Part shown: piece after piece, positions 19,916-27,956 of the stretch | Layout of the letters: the number at the start of each line of letters is the position of its first letter | How positions within the stretch are numbered: position 1 is the stretch's first letter | Assembly: GCF_944324995.1 (NCBI RefSeq) | Contig: NZ_CALUYL010000021.1 | Span: 1-59,530 of the forward strand | Reading direction: 5' to 3' | Source: an uncultured Mailhella sp. | GTDB lineage: Bacteria > Desulfobacterota > Desulfovibrionia > Desulfovibrionales > Desulfovibrionaceae | DNA: 59,530 bases | Translations under genes and position numbers: made by a program | Notes under the pieces: model-generated | What the model saw: the letters and a program-made list of their open reading frames with translations, nothing else | Databases searched by the model: none | What the model was told of the DNA's origin: nothing

Positions 19916-20653
19916 CTATTCGCCCATCCACTTGCGGACGATCTCGGCTTCAATGCCCTTGGCGCGCACGGCTTCAATGCCCTTGTTCAGGCGCTCCACC
20001 AGATCCTTGCGGTTCTTGCTCACCACGAAGCCGAAGGATTCCGTGGCTTCGGTGCGGAAGGCCACGGTCAGCTGATCGGAAAAGCCTTCCTTCTGGTTGG
20101 CGTAGTACAGGGCCACGGGAGAGTCGCAGACCACGGCGTCGATGCGGGAGTTGATGAGATCCTGCATGGCAAGACCCACGTTGTCGTATTCGCGGATGGT
20201 CATCTTCACGCCGCTCTTCTGGGCCACGAAAATGCCGGTGGTGCCTATCTGGCCGCCGATCACCTTGCCCGCGAGGTCGGCAAAGCCCGACGCGGAATCG
20301 CCCTTGCGCAGCACGACGATCTGCCGCACGTCGTAGTAGGGCACGGTGAAGGCAAAGGCGCGCTGGCGTTCCGGCGTGATGGTCACGGCGGAGGCGATGA
20401 CGTCGTAGTTGCCCGCGGCGATGCCGGCGAAAATGCCGTCCCAGGCGGTCATTTTGAATTCGGCTTCCATGCCGGCCTCGGCGGCGACGGCCTTGAACAT
20501 GTCCACGTCGTAGCCGATGATGTTCTTGTTGTCGTCAAGAAATTCCATGGGGGGCCATTCGGGATTGGTGGCGACGACGAGCTTTTCCGCGGCCATGGCG
20601 GAAGAGCACAGCAGGGCGGGCAGCAGAAGAGCGCACAGAAGACGACGAAGCAT
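19916..20653 (-). CDS. polar amino-acid ABC transporter, periplasmic binding protein
   Basis: 245 aa with a Sec signal peptide (MLRRLLCALLLPALLCSSAMA). The mature part begins AEKLVVATNPEWPPMEF and has the SBP family 3 signature GYDVDMFKAVAAEAG and the ligand-pocket segment DVIASAVTITPER. Close relatives bind glutamine, arginine, histidine or cystine; the ligand cannot be assigned from sequence. GAAAGGAG precedes the ATG. It is the first structural gene of the operon and sits behind a possible leader-peptide attenuator. Confidence 0.92.
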   Translation of the reverse strand: MLRRLLCALLLPALLCSSAMAAEKLVVATNPEWPPMEFLDDNKNIIGYDVDMFKAVAAEAGMEAEFKMTAWDGIFAGIAAGNYDVIASAVTITPERQRAFAFTVPYYDVRQIVVLRKGDSASGFADLAGKVIGGQIGTTGIFVAQKSGVKMTIREYDNVGLAMQDLINSRIDAVVCDSPVALYYANQKEGFSDQLTVAFRTEATESFGFVVSKNRKDLVERLNKGIEAVRAKGIEAEIVRKWMGE

Positions 20654-20681
20654 GGCGACTCCTTTCGGGCAAAAGGTACAG

Positions 20682-20704
20682 AAAAAAGGCTGAATGCTCA
20701 GCCT
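20682..20704 (-). terminator. intrinsic terminator inside the ABC operon leader (possible attenuator)
   Basis: AGGCTGA-GCAT-TCAGCCT followed by TTTTTTC on the minus strand, 29 bases before the binding-protein start and downstream of the predicted promoter. A terminator in this position should switch off the operon unless it is prevented from folding. Confidence 0.72.
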
Positions 20705-20766
20705 GCCTCATGTTCCTGCCGGTCGCGCTTGAAAAGACGCCTGCCGCCGGCACGGGAATCAAACAT
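20698..20766 (-). CDS. possible 22-codon leader peptide of the ABC operon
   Basis: An ATG at 20766 with AAGGA six bases before it opens a 22-codon frame rich in arginine (five Arg codons, two adjacent, plus one Lys and one His). Its TGA stop lies in the left arm of the leader terminator. An alternative upstream pairing (TGCCGG near 20753 with CCGGCA near 20720) exists. This is the layout of ribosome-controlled attenuation, but the peptide is short and could be chance. Confidence 0.38.
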   Translation of the reverse strand: MFDSRAGGRRLFKRDRQEHEAG

Positions 20767-20779
20767 ATAATCCTTGTCA

Positions 20780-20808
20780 CTATGAAGGATAGGGGGGCGG
20801 CATGTCAA
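20780..20808 (-). promoter_or_regulatory. putative promoter of the ABC transporter operon
   Basis: TTGACA at 20808-20803, a 17-base spacer and a weak TCATAG at 20785-20780. It places the leader ORF and the leader terminator inside the transcript. Confidence 0.5.
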
Positions 20809-21198
20809 GAAAGCTTCGTTGTCCGCCAAGGCTTCCGCGCCCCCGTCCGCCCCGGAAGAAAGCGCCGCAGCTCAGGCAGACTTCGATCTGCCCCTCTCCG
20901 TCCAGGTACGGCGAACCATCCGGATTAATGGTCTTTTTTCCGATCCGCGCGTAACATGCAAACCGGCATCCGGCCGCAGCGCGCCCGTTTTGCGCCCTGC
21001 CTGGGAAGCGGAAAAACAATACAAAAAAGTTTTGCGCCCCGCTTTTTCCGGAACGTCGGCCGAAAGCGTCGGGCTCTCCGCAAAACGGACGCCGGTTCGT
21101 TTCCCCTCTTCCGCCCCCGGAGCGGCGACGCTCCAACGCGCCGGGGCCGCCCTGCCCTGCGGCAAAGCGGCCCCGGATCATCATGTTGTGGTCGAAGT
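20809..21198. other. 390-base stretch between two leftward operons, no gene supported
   Basis: A perfect 10-base inverted repeat (CCGGGGCCGC at 21141, its complement at 21167) lies 22 bases beyond the nfnB stop. It lacks a T run but may protect or end the nfnAB transcript. Nothing else in the stretch looks coded. Confidence 0.45.
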
Positions 21199-22593
21199 CT
21201 ATTCCAGACCCATCTTGCGGGCAATGCTCTGGGCGGCGCGACGGCCCGCGCCCATGGCCAGAATGACGGTGGCCGCGCCGGTCACGATGTCGCCGCCGGC
21301 GTACACGTTGGGAATGGAGGTTTCGCCGTTCTCATCCACGGCGATGTAGCCGCGGTCCGTGAGCTTGAGGCCGGGCGTGCAGTCCAGCATGAGCGGATTG
21401 GAGCGCGTGCCGAGCGCCACGATGGCGAGGTCGGTTTCCTGAATGAAGTTCTGTCCTTCCACGGGACGGGGACGGCGACGGCCGGAAGCGTCGGGTTCGC
21501 CGAGTTCCATGCGCTGCAGTTCCACGCCGGTGAGGTGATTTTCCTCGTCGGTGATGAAGCGCACGGGCGCGGCCAGTTCCAGCAGCTTCACGCCCTCTTC
21601 GAGCGCGTGTTCGATTTCCTCGCCGCGGGCGGGCATTTCCGCGCGGGTGCGGCGGTACACGATGTGAACGCTTTCCGCGCCGAGACGCAGCGCGGTGCGG
21701 GCGGCGTCCATGGCCACGTTGCCCGCGCCGAACACGGTGACGTGTTTGCCGGGAGCCACGGGCGTGTCATAGGCCGGGAAGGAATGCGCGCGGCCCAGGT
21801 TCACGCGGGTGAGGTATTCGTTGGCCGAGAACACGCCGATGCAGTTCTCGCCGGGAACGCCCAGAAAATGCGGCAGACCCGCGCCCACGCCGATGAACAC
21901 GGCGTCGTAGCCCTGCTTGAGCAGGCTATCCACGGTGACTGTGCGGCCGCCCACGTAGTTCAGGCGGATGTCCACGTCCATGGCGCGCAGGGCGTCGAGT
22001 TCGTGAGCCACCACGTCCTTGGGCAGACGGAAGGCCGGAATGCCGTAAATGAGCACGCCGCCGGCCTCGTGCAGACCTTCAAACATGGTGACGTCCACGC
22101 CGAGACGGGCCAGATAGCCCGCGCAGGTGACGGACGAGGGGCCGGAACCGATGCACGCCACGCGGCGGCCGACCTTTTTGATTTCGGGAGCCTTTTCGGC
22201 GGAGGCGTGGTCGGCCACGAAGCGTTCCAGGCGGCCGATGGCCACGGGCTGCCCCTTCTTGCCGAGAATGCACTTGCCTTCACACTGCTTTTCCTGGGGG
22301 CACACGCGGCCGCACACGGCGGGCAGGCTGCTGGACTTGTGAATGATGCGGCTCGCTTCGTCGATGTCGCCCTTCACCACTTCGGCGATGAAGTCGGGAA
22401 TGGCGATGTCCACGGGGCAGCCGGTGCGGCACATGGGCTTCTTGCACTGCAGGCAGCGGGTGGCTTCTTCATGGGCCATCTCGGCGGTGTAGCCGAGGGC
22501 CACTTCATTGAAATTCCTGATGCGTTCCTCGGGAGCCTGGCAGGGCATATCATGACGGGGAATCTTCGCCCCGCGGGTGACTTCCTGACTCAT
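21199..22593 (-). CDS. nfnB: NADH-dependent ferredoxin:NADP+ oxidoreductase, large subunit NfnB
   Basis: 464 aa, related to the small subunit of glutamate synthase. NfnAB couples reduced ferredoxin and NADH to two NADPH, or runs in reverse by electron bifurcation, in the cytoplasm. N-terminal 4Fe-4S cysteines (CLQCKKPMCRTGCPV and CGRVCPQEKQCEGKC) are followed by an FAD-binding fold (GSGPSSVTCAGYLA), an NADPH fold (VFGAGNVAMDAARTALR) and the C-terminal FAD motif VYAGGDIVTGAATVILAMGAG. The AAGGAGG site overlaps the nfnA stop, so the two are co-translated. A lone GltD-like enzyme is less likely because nfnA is adjacent. Confidence 0.92.
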   Translation of the reverse strand: MSQEVTRGAKIPRHDMPCQAPEERIRNFNEVALGYTAEMAHEEATRCLQCKKPMCRTGCPVDIAIPDFIAEVVKGDIDEASRIIHKSSSLPAVCGRVCPQEKQCEGKCILGKKGQPVAIGRLERFVADHASAEKAPEIKKVGRRVACIGSGPSSVTCAGYLARLGVDVTMFEGLHEAGGVLIYGIPAFRLPKDVVAHELDALRAMDVDIRLNYVGGRTVTVDSLLKQGYDAVFIGVGAGLPHFLGVPGENCIGVFSANEYLTRVNLGRAHSFPAYDTPVAPGKHVTVFGAGNVAMDAARTALRLGAESVHIVYRRTRAEMPARGEEIEHALEEGVKLLELAAPVRFITDEENHLTGVELQRMELGEPDASGRRRPRPVEGQNFIQETDLAIVALGTRSNPLMLDCTPGLKLTDRGYIAVDENGETSIPNVYAGGDIVTGAATVILAMGAGRRAAQSIARKMGLE

Positions 22594-22595
22594 GA

Positions 22596-23459
22596 CTAGG
22601 CCTCCTTCTTTTCAAAACAGTTGCAGCGATGATGCTCGCGGGCCACGGCTTCCTGAGAACGGAACGAACCGAGACGGCTGCGCAGTTCCGCAAAATCCAC
22701 CTTGTGACCGTCGAATTCGGGACCGTCCACGCAGGTGAACTTCATTTCGCCGCCCACGGTCACGCGGCAGGCGCCGCACATGCCGAGGCCGTCCACCATG
22801 AGGGAGTTGAGGCTCACGGTGGTGGGCACGTTGTAGCCGCGGGTAAGATCCGCCACGGCCTGCATCATGGGCACCGGGCCCACGGCCACCACTTCGGCGA
22901 TGTTGCCGCCCTCGCTGTCGAGGCGGTTGCGGACAAGATCGGTCACGATGCCCTTCTGGCCTTCGGAACCGTCGTCCGTAGAAACAAGCACTTCGTCGCA
23001 GAACAGGGAGAGTTCCTTTTCAAAGAGCAAAAGATCCTTGTTGCGCGCGCCGATGCAGGCAATGACGTAGTTGCCGGCCTCGTGATGGCCCTTGGCAATG
23101 TGATGCATGGCGGCCACGCCCGTGCCGCCGCCCACGCAGATGACCTTCTTCGGCGCTTCAAAACGCTGAATGTTGGTCGCGCGGCCGAGCGGTCCGCAAA
23201 CGTCGTGGATGTACTGCCCTTCTTCGAGTTCCTCAAGCATCTGGGTGGAGCGGCCGAGCACCAGATACACGATGGTGATGGTGCCGTGTTCCTTGTCGGT
23301 GTCGGCAATGGTCAGCGGGAAACGCTCGCCCTTCTCATCCACGCGGAGAATGACGAAATGACCCGGACGGGCCGTGGCGGCGATCTGCGGAGCGTCCAGC
23401 ACGAGCTTGCTGGTGCGCCCGGGAATCAGCTTTTCCTTATGCAGAATTTTCGTGGGCAT
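22596..23459 (-). CDS. nfnA: NADH-dependent ferredoxin:NADP+ oxidoreductase, small subunit NfnA
   Basis: 287 aa ferredoxin-NADP+ reductase-type protein. The FAD-binding barrel contains RFPLTIADTD, the NAD fold begins CVGGGTGVAAMHHIAKG, and the C-terminal [2Fe-2S] site reads MCGACRVTVGGEMKFTC. GGAGG lies right before the ATG. It forms the bifurcating flavin site together with NfnB. In Desulfovibrionaceae the pair supplies NADPH or reduced ferredoxin, complementing the Hnd and Flx-Hdr systems in this same window. Older names for such genes are sulfide dehydrogenase SudA/SudB. Confidence 0.92.
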   Translation of the reverse strand: MPTKILHKEKLIPGRTSKLVLDAPQIAATARPGHFVILRVDEKGERFPLTIADTDKEHGTITIVYLVLGRSTQMLEELEEGQYIHDVCGPLGRATNIQRFEAPKKVICVGGGTGVAAMHHIAKGHHEAGNYVIACIGARNKDLLLFEKELSLFCDEVLVSTDDGSEGQKGIVTDLVRNRLDSEGGNIAEVVAVGPVPMMQAVADLTRGYNVPTTVSLNSLMVDGLGMCGACRVTVGGEMKFTCVDGPEFDGHKVDFAELRSRLGSFRSQEAVAREHHRCNCFEKKEA

Positions 23460-23613
23460 AAAACCTCCATGCCTCCTTGTGCTTGTAGAGAAACAGCTTC
23501 AGCGCCGAAGCGACAGGCGCAACCGTCGTATCCGGGCGGATGCGGCGGGCATTGACGTCCGGATGCGCAGAAGAATGCTGATGTCGTGAAACGTTCTAAA
23601 GCCTTTCCCACTA

Positions 23614-23642
23614 TCCTTAGAAGCAAATCGACATCGCGTCAA
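23614..23642 (-). promoter_or_regulatory. putative nfnAB promoter
   Basis: TTGACG (23642-23637), a 17-base spacer and TAAGGA (23619-23614) upstream of nfnA. The same TTGAC/17/TAAGGA arrangement occurs before the Mn2+ riboswitch, which supports both. Confidence 0.45.
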
Positions 23643-23720
23643 TGCCCAAAGCGCGTCACAAGAGAAAGAAAGACTGCAATTTCGCTTGTGAAAACAATCC
23701 ATTGTCAATGATGTTCCTGT

Positions 23721-24437
23721 TCATCCGCGGGAAGATACAGGATTTCTCCCCACGTGGGGATGCCCTACCAGCGGACGGAAGGCCTGACGTTCCGCGTCGT
23801 ATTCCAGAAGCTCGCCGCTCTGCAGATCGAAATACCAGCCGTGCAGGGAAAGGCGGCCTTCCTCCACCGCGCTTTTCACCCACGGAAAGGTCATCAGGTT
23901 GTCCAGAGAAAGGCGCACGTTCCACAGTTCGCAGGCGCGGGCCCTGTCGGCGTCGCACGCGCCGGGCATGGCCTCGTCCACCTTTTCCAGAGCGTGGCGA
24001 GCCACGTCCACCCACGGGCCTATGAATTCGTCGCGGTCTTCGTCGTCGCCGCCCGACACCAGCGCATGAATGCCGCCGCAGCAGGCGTGCCCCATGATGA
24101 TGACGTCCTGCACCCTGAGGTGCTTGACCGCGTATTCGAGCGCGGCGGAAACGCCGTGCCTGCCGCCGTCCGGGGCGTAGGGCGGCACCAGATTGGCCAC
24201 GTTGCGCACCACGAAGAGATCGCCGGGACGACAGTCGGTGAGCAGCACGGGATCGACCCGGGAATCGCAGCAGGCGATGACGAGCGCAAGCGGATTCTGC
24301 CCTTCGCGCAGGGACTCGAACAGGGGTTCGTCGGGGTGATACCAGCGATATTGAAAACGACGGAAACCGGAAGTAAGCCGGAGAAGCACAGGATGCTGCG
24401 GATGCGCGCGCCGCGCGCGGATGATGTGAAACGACAT
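23721..24437 (-). CDS. beta-class carbonic anhydrase
   Basis: 238 aa zinc enzyme interconverting CO2 and bicarbonate. The start at 24437 (MSFHIIRARRAHP) is taken because the frame upstream crosses into the riboswitch promoter side; a GAGGGATT-like site precedes it weakly. Zinc ligands are seen in ACCDSRVDP (Cys, with Asp-Arg dyad) and GHACCGGIHAL (His and Cys). Length and spacing fit the bacterial beta class. It is divergent from terC. Confidence 0.9.
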   Translation of the reverse strand: MSFHIIRARRAHPQHPVLLRLTSGFRRFQYRWYHPDEPLFESLREGQNPLALVIACCDSRVDPVLLTDCRPGDLFVVRNVANLVPPYAPDGGRHGVSAALEYAVKHLRVQDVIIMGHACCGGIHALVSGGDDEDRDEFIGPWVDVARHALEKVDEAMPGACDADRARACELWNVRLSLDNLMTFPWVKSAVEEGRLSLHGWYFDLQSGELLEYDAERQAFRPLVGHPHVGRNPVSSRG

Positions 24438-24517
24438 GAATCCCTCGAAATAAGCATGAAATGTGATGCGGAGTGTAGCCGCAGCGGGCCTGTCAGACAA
24501 GAGCCTGAGTCCGCCTC

Positions 24518-24546
24518 TTGACAGCGCGTGAAAGATTTCGTAAGGA
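24518..24546 (+). promoter_or_regulatory. putative promoter of the riboswitch-terC transcript
   Basis: TTGACA at 24518-24523 is perfect; after 17 bases stands TAAGGA, a poor -10 but the same hexamer as before nfnA. The aptamer begins about ten bases later, as expected for a riboswitch leader. Confidence 0.5.
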
Positions 24547-24554
24547 GAAGGGGA

Positions 24555-24664
24555 CGCAAAGGGGAGTAACTGGGATCGTGAGTCCCGGGCAATGTCAACA
24601 GCATGGAGCGAGAGCTTCTGGCATTGCCGTCAGCCCGTACGAGTCTGATAAGTGAGACCTTGCG
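24555..24664 (+). promoter_or_regulatory. yybP-ykoY (Mn2+) riboswitch aptamer
   Basis: The leader carries the hallmarks of the manganese riboswitch: AAAGGGGAGTAAC at the 5' side, an ATGTCAACA segment, a CCGTACGAG segment, and a closing strand with GAGACCTT. P1 forms between CGCAAAGG (24555) and CCTTGCG (24658) with one bulged A. The 3' strand of P1 is also needed by the terminator hairpin that follows, so Mn2+ binding should prevent termination and turn terC on. TerC-family exporters are known targets of this riboswitch class. Confidence 0.87.
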
Positions 24665-24696
24665 GCAATAGTGATATTGCCGGAAGGTCTTTTTTG
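24655..24696 (+). terminator. expression-platform terminator of the Mn2+ riboswitch
   Basis: AGACCTT(GC)GGCAATA pairs with TATTGCC(GG)AAGGTCT around a GTGA loop and runs into TTTTT. Its left arm uses the aptamer's closing strand, so the two folds exclude each other. Confidence 0.88.
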
Positions 24697-24733
24697 TATC
24701 TTCCGGCAGAAAGAAAACTCTGGAGGATACAAC

Positions 24734-25750
24734 ATGTTCGGACACTCTCTCGTAGAGGTGGGCGTCTTCTCCCTGGTGATCATCGCGTGCATGTGGCTCG
24801 ATCTGCGATCCCACAACGACGACAAGCCCGTCACCGCGCGCAATGCGGCCATCTGGTCCGCGATATGGATTTCCCTCGCGTTCGCCTTTGCCGGATACAT
24901 CGGCTGGAACGAAGGCGCTTCGCAGATGCAGCTGTTCATCGCCGGCTATCTGCTGGAAGAATCCCTTTCCGTGGACAACCTCTTCGTGATGATGGCCATC
25001 TTCACGTCCTTCGGCATCAAGGACGCCTATCAGCACCGCGTGCTGTTCTACGGCATTCTGGGCGCGGTGGTCATGCGCCTGCTCTTCGTGGCCGCGGGCA
25101 GCTCCCTCATCAAGATGTTCGGCCCCTACGCGCTGGCCGGCTTCGGCGTGTTCGTGCTCTGGACGGCCTGGAAGATGTTCCAGTCCCTCGGCAAGGAGCA
25201 CGACGAAGACATCGACTATTCCCAGCACTGGGCCGTGCGCTGGACGCAGAAGTTCATTCCCGTCTATACGCACCTGCACGGTCACGACTTCTTCGTGCGC
25301 ACCGATGAAAACGGCCACGCCGTGGAAGCTCCCAAGAAGCATGTGGAAGGCAGCACCGTCAAGCTGGCGGAAAAGCCTGTGGGCAAGATCATCTGGAGAG
25401 CCACGCCGCTGTTCCTGTGCCTGGTGGTCATCGAAATTTCCGACATCATGTTCGCCTTCGACTCCGTGCCCGCGGTGCTCGCCATCACGCCCGATCCCTT
25501 CATCGTGTACACCAGCAACATCTTCGCCATTCTCGGCCTGCGGTCCATGTTCTTCCTGCTGGCCGCCGCCAAGCGCTACCTGCGCCATCTGGAAAAGTCC
25601 GTCATCGCCATTCTGGCCTTCATCGGCGCCAAGATGCTGCTCGACGTGGCCGGCGTGATTCATCTGCCCGCCATGATTTCGCTGAGCGTGGTGGTCGGCT
25701 TCCTGGCTCTGGGCATTCTGGCCTCCTTCCTGCCCGAAAAGAAAGCCTGA
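24734..25750 (+). CDS. TerC family membrane protein, probable Mn2+ exporter
   Basis: 338 aa with about nine transmembrane helices and a start after GGAGGATA. Two acidic repeats typical of TerC/Alx appear: GYLLEESLSVDNLFVMM in the first half and VIEISDIMFAFDSVPAVLAI in the second; their Asp and Glu residues probably bind the cation. A soluble loop (about residues 150-215) contains His-rich stretches (HLHGHDFF). The Mn2+ riboswitch directly upstream strongly favours manganese efflux, possibly for metalation of exported enzymes, over tellurite resistance. Confidence 0.92.
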   Translation: MFGHSLVEVGVFSLVIIACMWLDLRSHNDDKPVTARNAAIWSAIWISLAFAFAGYIGWNEGASQMQLFIAGYLLEESLSVDNLFVMMAIFTSFGIKDAYQHRVLFYGILGAVVMRLLFVAAGSSLIKMFGPYALAGFGVFVLWTAWKMFQSLGKEHDEDIDYSQHWAVRWTQKFIPVYTHLHGHDFFVRTDENGHAVEAPKKHVEGSTVKLAEKPVGKIIWRATPLFLCLVVIEISDIMFAFDSVPAVLAITPDPFIVYTSNIFAILGLRSMFFLLAAAKRYLRHLEKSVIAILAFIGAKMLLDVAGVIHLPAMISLSVVVGFLALGILASFLPEKKA

Positions 25751-25836
25751 TCCTTTCCTTCTGGAACGCCGCCTTCTCTCTCCCCGGACATCCGGCTGAG
25801 CGGCGTTCCGGGTCGGGTCGACTCCGGGCCCGACAC

Positions 25837-25865
25837 GGCGGCGCATCATGCGCCGCCTTTTTTTG
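25837..25865 (+). terminator. intrinsic terminator of terC
   Basis: GGCGGCGCAT-C-ATGCGCCGCC is a perfect 10-base stem followed by seven T residues. Confidence 0.92.
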
Positions 25866-27432
25866 CGCCCGGCGCACGGCGCGCGCCCCGGTTCCGGACG
25901 ACGCGCCTTCCGCGCCGCCGCGCCCGAAGGCCTTCCCGTTTCCGAAAATCATTTGACCGAAGCGGCCCCCGGTCGGCGCAGCCGAGCGCCCGCAACGGCC
26001 CTCGCTCCCCATCGCCATCCAGGGAGCGCCGCAGTCTCAGGACGGCCTTTCGCGGACAAGCCCGCGGCTCGTCGGAGCGTTCGCCGCAGGCGCACGCCGC
26101 CCCCTCCCCGCTTCGTTCAAAGCTCGGCCCTGCACCTTGTGCGGAGCGAACGCCTCGGGGCTTCCGCGCTCCTGCGCCCGAAAAAACGTCATCCCCCAGC
26201 GCAGAGCGCCGGGCCCCGGGAAAATATCTCCCTCATTTCCCGAAACCCGTGCCGCAAAAACGCGCCGCTCCCTGAACGCTGCGTAGCCAAAAACGACGCC
26301 GCCTTTTCCAGGGGGACACCACGAAAAAACGTCGTCTCATGCCCCGAAGCCTGCACCTCGGGGAAACGACGTCCCGTTCCGGACCCGAATCCGTTTCGAG
26401 GACAAGTCGCGACGCGTCGGCAGGGCCCCGCGCACGTCGCCCCCCACCTGTTTCGTTCAGCAAGCGCCCGGCCTCGAAAAACGTGTCACGGGAAAATGAC
26501 GCCCGTTTCAGTCTCCGCACTCCCATGCTCAGAGAGGCCGTGCCCGTTCCGGCATCCGCACGCCGTTCCGCAAAAAGACGGCTCCCCGCTGCCCGAAGGA
26601 TGGAGCACGAGGACACAGGGCATCGTTGCCCCTCTCCCCTGCCGTCCGGGAAAACGGCACGCTCTGCCCCACGTCTTTGCCTTCCGCCCCCACGAACGGT
26701 TCCGCCCTCCGGCCGCCGTCTCCTGCCCGCCGCTTTTTGCAAAAGGCGACGCCCGCCTGACGAATCCTGCCTTTCAGCACTGAACAAACGACGCCAAATC
26801 CCCGCATGAGCCGAGCGCAAAAAACGCCTTGCTGCTTCCTTCGGCGATTTCTCTTCGCAAAGCGAAGCCCTCTCCCGGAGCCAGTCTCCCGAAAGGACGA
26901 CGCCCTGCATGCTTACTCTGCCTGAAAAACGCCTGAACGCGAATGCAGAGGCCGTTTTTGCGACGGATCGTCTTCCCGTCCCCGATTCCGGCAAAAAGCC
27001 CCGCACAGCGCCGGGAAACGCGCTTGCCGGCCCGTCTGTTCCCGAAGCCTCCCCGCAGTCCCGTTTTCTCGTCTTCGCGCACGCTCCGGATTCCGCGTTC
27101 CCCGCGCAGATTCCGCGCCTGCACAGCGTCCGCATGCCTGCCCGGCTTCTGCACATGCCGCCCCAGCGTCTGCGTTCCTGCGCGGTTTCCGCACTCCACT
27201 CGGCTCCTGCATTCTCCGGCCCAGGTTCCGCGTTCCGGTGCAGGTTCCGCATCCCGACTCGGCTCCTGCATCCCGGCGCACATTCTCTCTTCCGGCGCAG
27301 GGGCCACATTCCGCAACATCGCTCAAGCGCCGCCCTTCGGAAAACATCCCGCACTCCGACGCTCCGCCCGGCGCAACTGCGCCTTTTCCCGGACTCCCGG
27401 CTCCTCGCCCCTTCGCCCGGTTTTTAAAAAGA
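25866..27432. other. 1.57-kb gene-free GC-rich region with imperfect short repeats
   Basis: Frames of up to 373 codons are open on both strands, but all are Arg/Pro/Ser-rich, overlap one another and lack ribosome sites, so I do not call genes. At 26180-27010 an A-tract followed by ACGACGCC-like words recurs at irregular spacing (for example near 26294, 26329, 26365, 26787). At about 27085-27270 there are imperfect ~19-20-nt repeats: GATTCCGCG at 27089 and 27109, AGGTTCCGC at 27223 and 27242, and a longer CGGCTYCTGCA word at 27143, 27201 and 27260 (58-59 bases apart). Confidence 0.5.
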
Positions 27433-27460
27433 AAAAGCCCCCTCGAAAGGGGGCCCTTTT
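27433..27460 (-). terminator. intrinsic terminator of the small exported-protein gene
   Basis: On the minus strand GCCCCC-TTTCGA-GGGGGC is followed by TTTTTC; A and T runs on both sides mean it could work in either direction. Confidence 0.85.
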
Positions 27461-27472
27461 CCTGCACGAGAA

Positions 27473-27889
27473 TCAGTTTTCCCACTTGCCCTTCACGTAG
27501 CGGGGCAGTTCGGTAAGCTTGCGCACCTTCACGCAGCGGAACTGGCCGCTGGTGGCTTCCTTGCGGGTCTTGCCCGCGCTTTCAAAGGTGAGCTCGTTGT
27601 AGGAAAGCGTGGCAACATAGTCAAAATGCTTGCTGTTGCTCTTGCGCATCTGCGTCGTAATCGTCTGCAGATCAATTTCCGTAAACGTGGCCACGTACAT
27701 GGCGCCGCGCTTGATGATCTGAGGACGCGCGCGATTGACCGACATGCGCTTGTTGGCGCTGCTGACGTACTGACGGGCAAACGTGTTCAGATCGGCCTGA
27801 ATCTTGGATTCGTTGACGGCAAAGGAACTGCACGGCGAAGCAAGAAGAAGGCCGCAGACCAGCACACCCATCCAACACTTACGAAACAT
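27473..27889 (-). CDS. small exported protein of unknown function
   Basis: 138 aa. The start at 27889 (MFRKCWMG) has GGAG eight bases before it and gives a clean signal peptide (WMGVLVCGLLLASPCSSFA); the frame opens 54 bases earlier without a site. A Cys in ASPCSS is not a good lipobox. The mature part is about 115 residues of mixed beta/alpha character with many Lys/Arg, ending YVKGKWEN; I do not recognise it. It follows the VWA-OmpA gene on the same strand across a strong hairpin, so the two may share a transcript and an envelope role. Confidence 0.7.
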   Translation of the reverse strand: MFRKCWMGVLVCGLLLASPCSSFAVNESKIQADLNTFARQYVSSANKRMSVNRARPQIIKRGAMYVATFTEIDLQTITTQMRKSNSKHFDYVATLSYNELTFESAGKTRKEATSGQFRCVKVRKLTELPRYVKGKWEN

Positions 27890-27910
27890 CAATGAAACTC
27901 CGCTATTGAG

Positions 27911-27936
27911 AGAGGCCCGGCAGATGCCGGGCCTCT
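27911..27936 (-). promoter_or_regulatory. intercistronic hairpin after the VWA-OmpA gene
   Basis: AGAGGCCCGGC-ATCT-GCCGGGCCTCT is a perfect 11-base stem with a four-base loop and only a weak pyrimidine tail. It could be a leaky terminator or an mRNA-protecting element. Confidence 0.6.
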
Positions 27937-27956
27937 TCGTCATGTTGATTCAGCGA

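Noticed and set aside
21141-21176. Intrinsic terminator after nfnB
   Set aside because: A perfect 10-base inverted repeat is present but no T run follows on either strand, so it is kept only as a hairpin.
25848-26783. 311-codon frame (plus strand) in the long gap
   Set aside because: Begins inside the terC terminator and has Pro/Arg-rich, non-coding-like composition.
26233-27354. 373-codon frame (minus strand) in the long gap
   Set aside because: Low-complexity basic sequence with repeats, no ribosome site, no recognisable fold, and equally long frames on the other strand.
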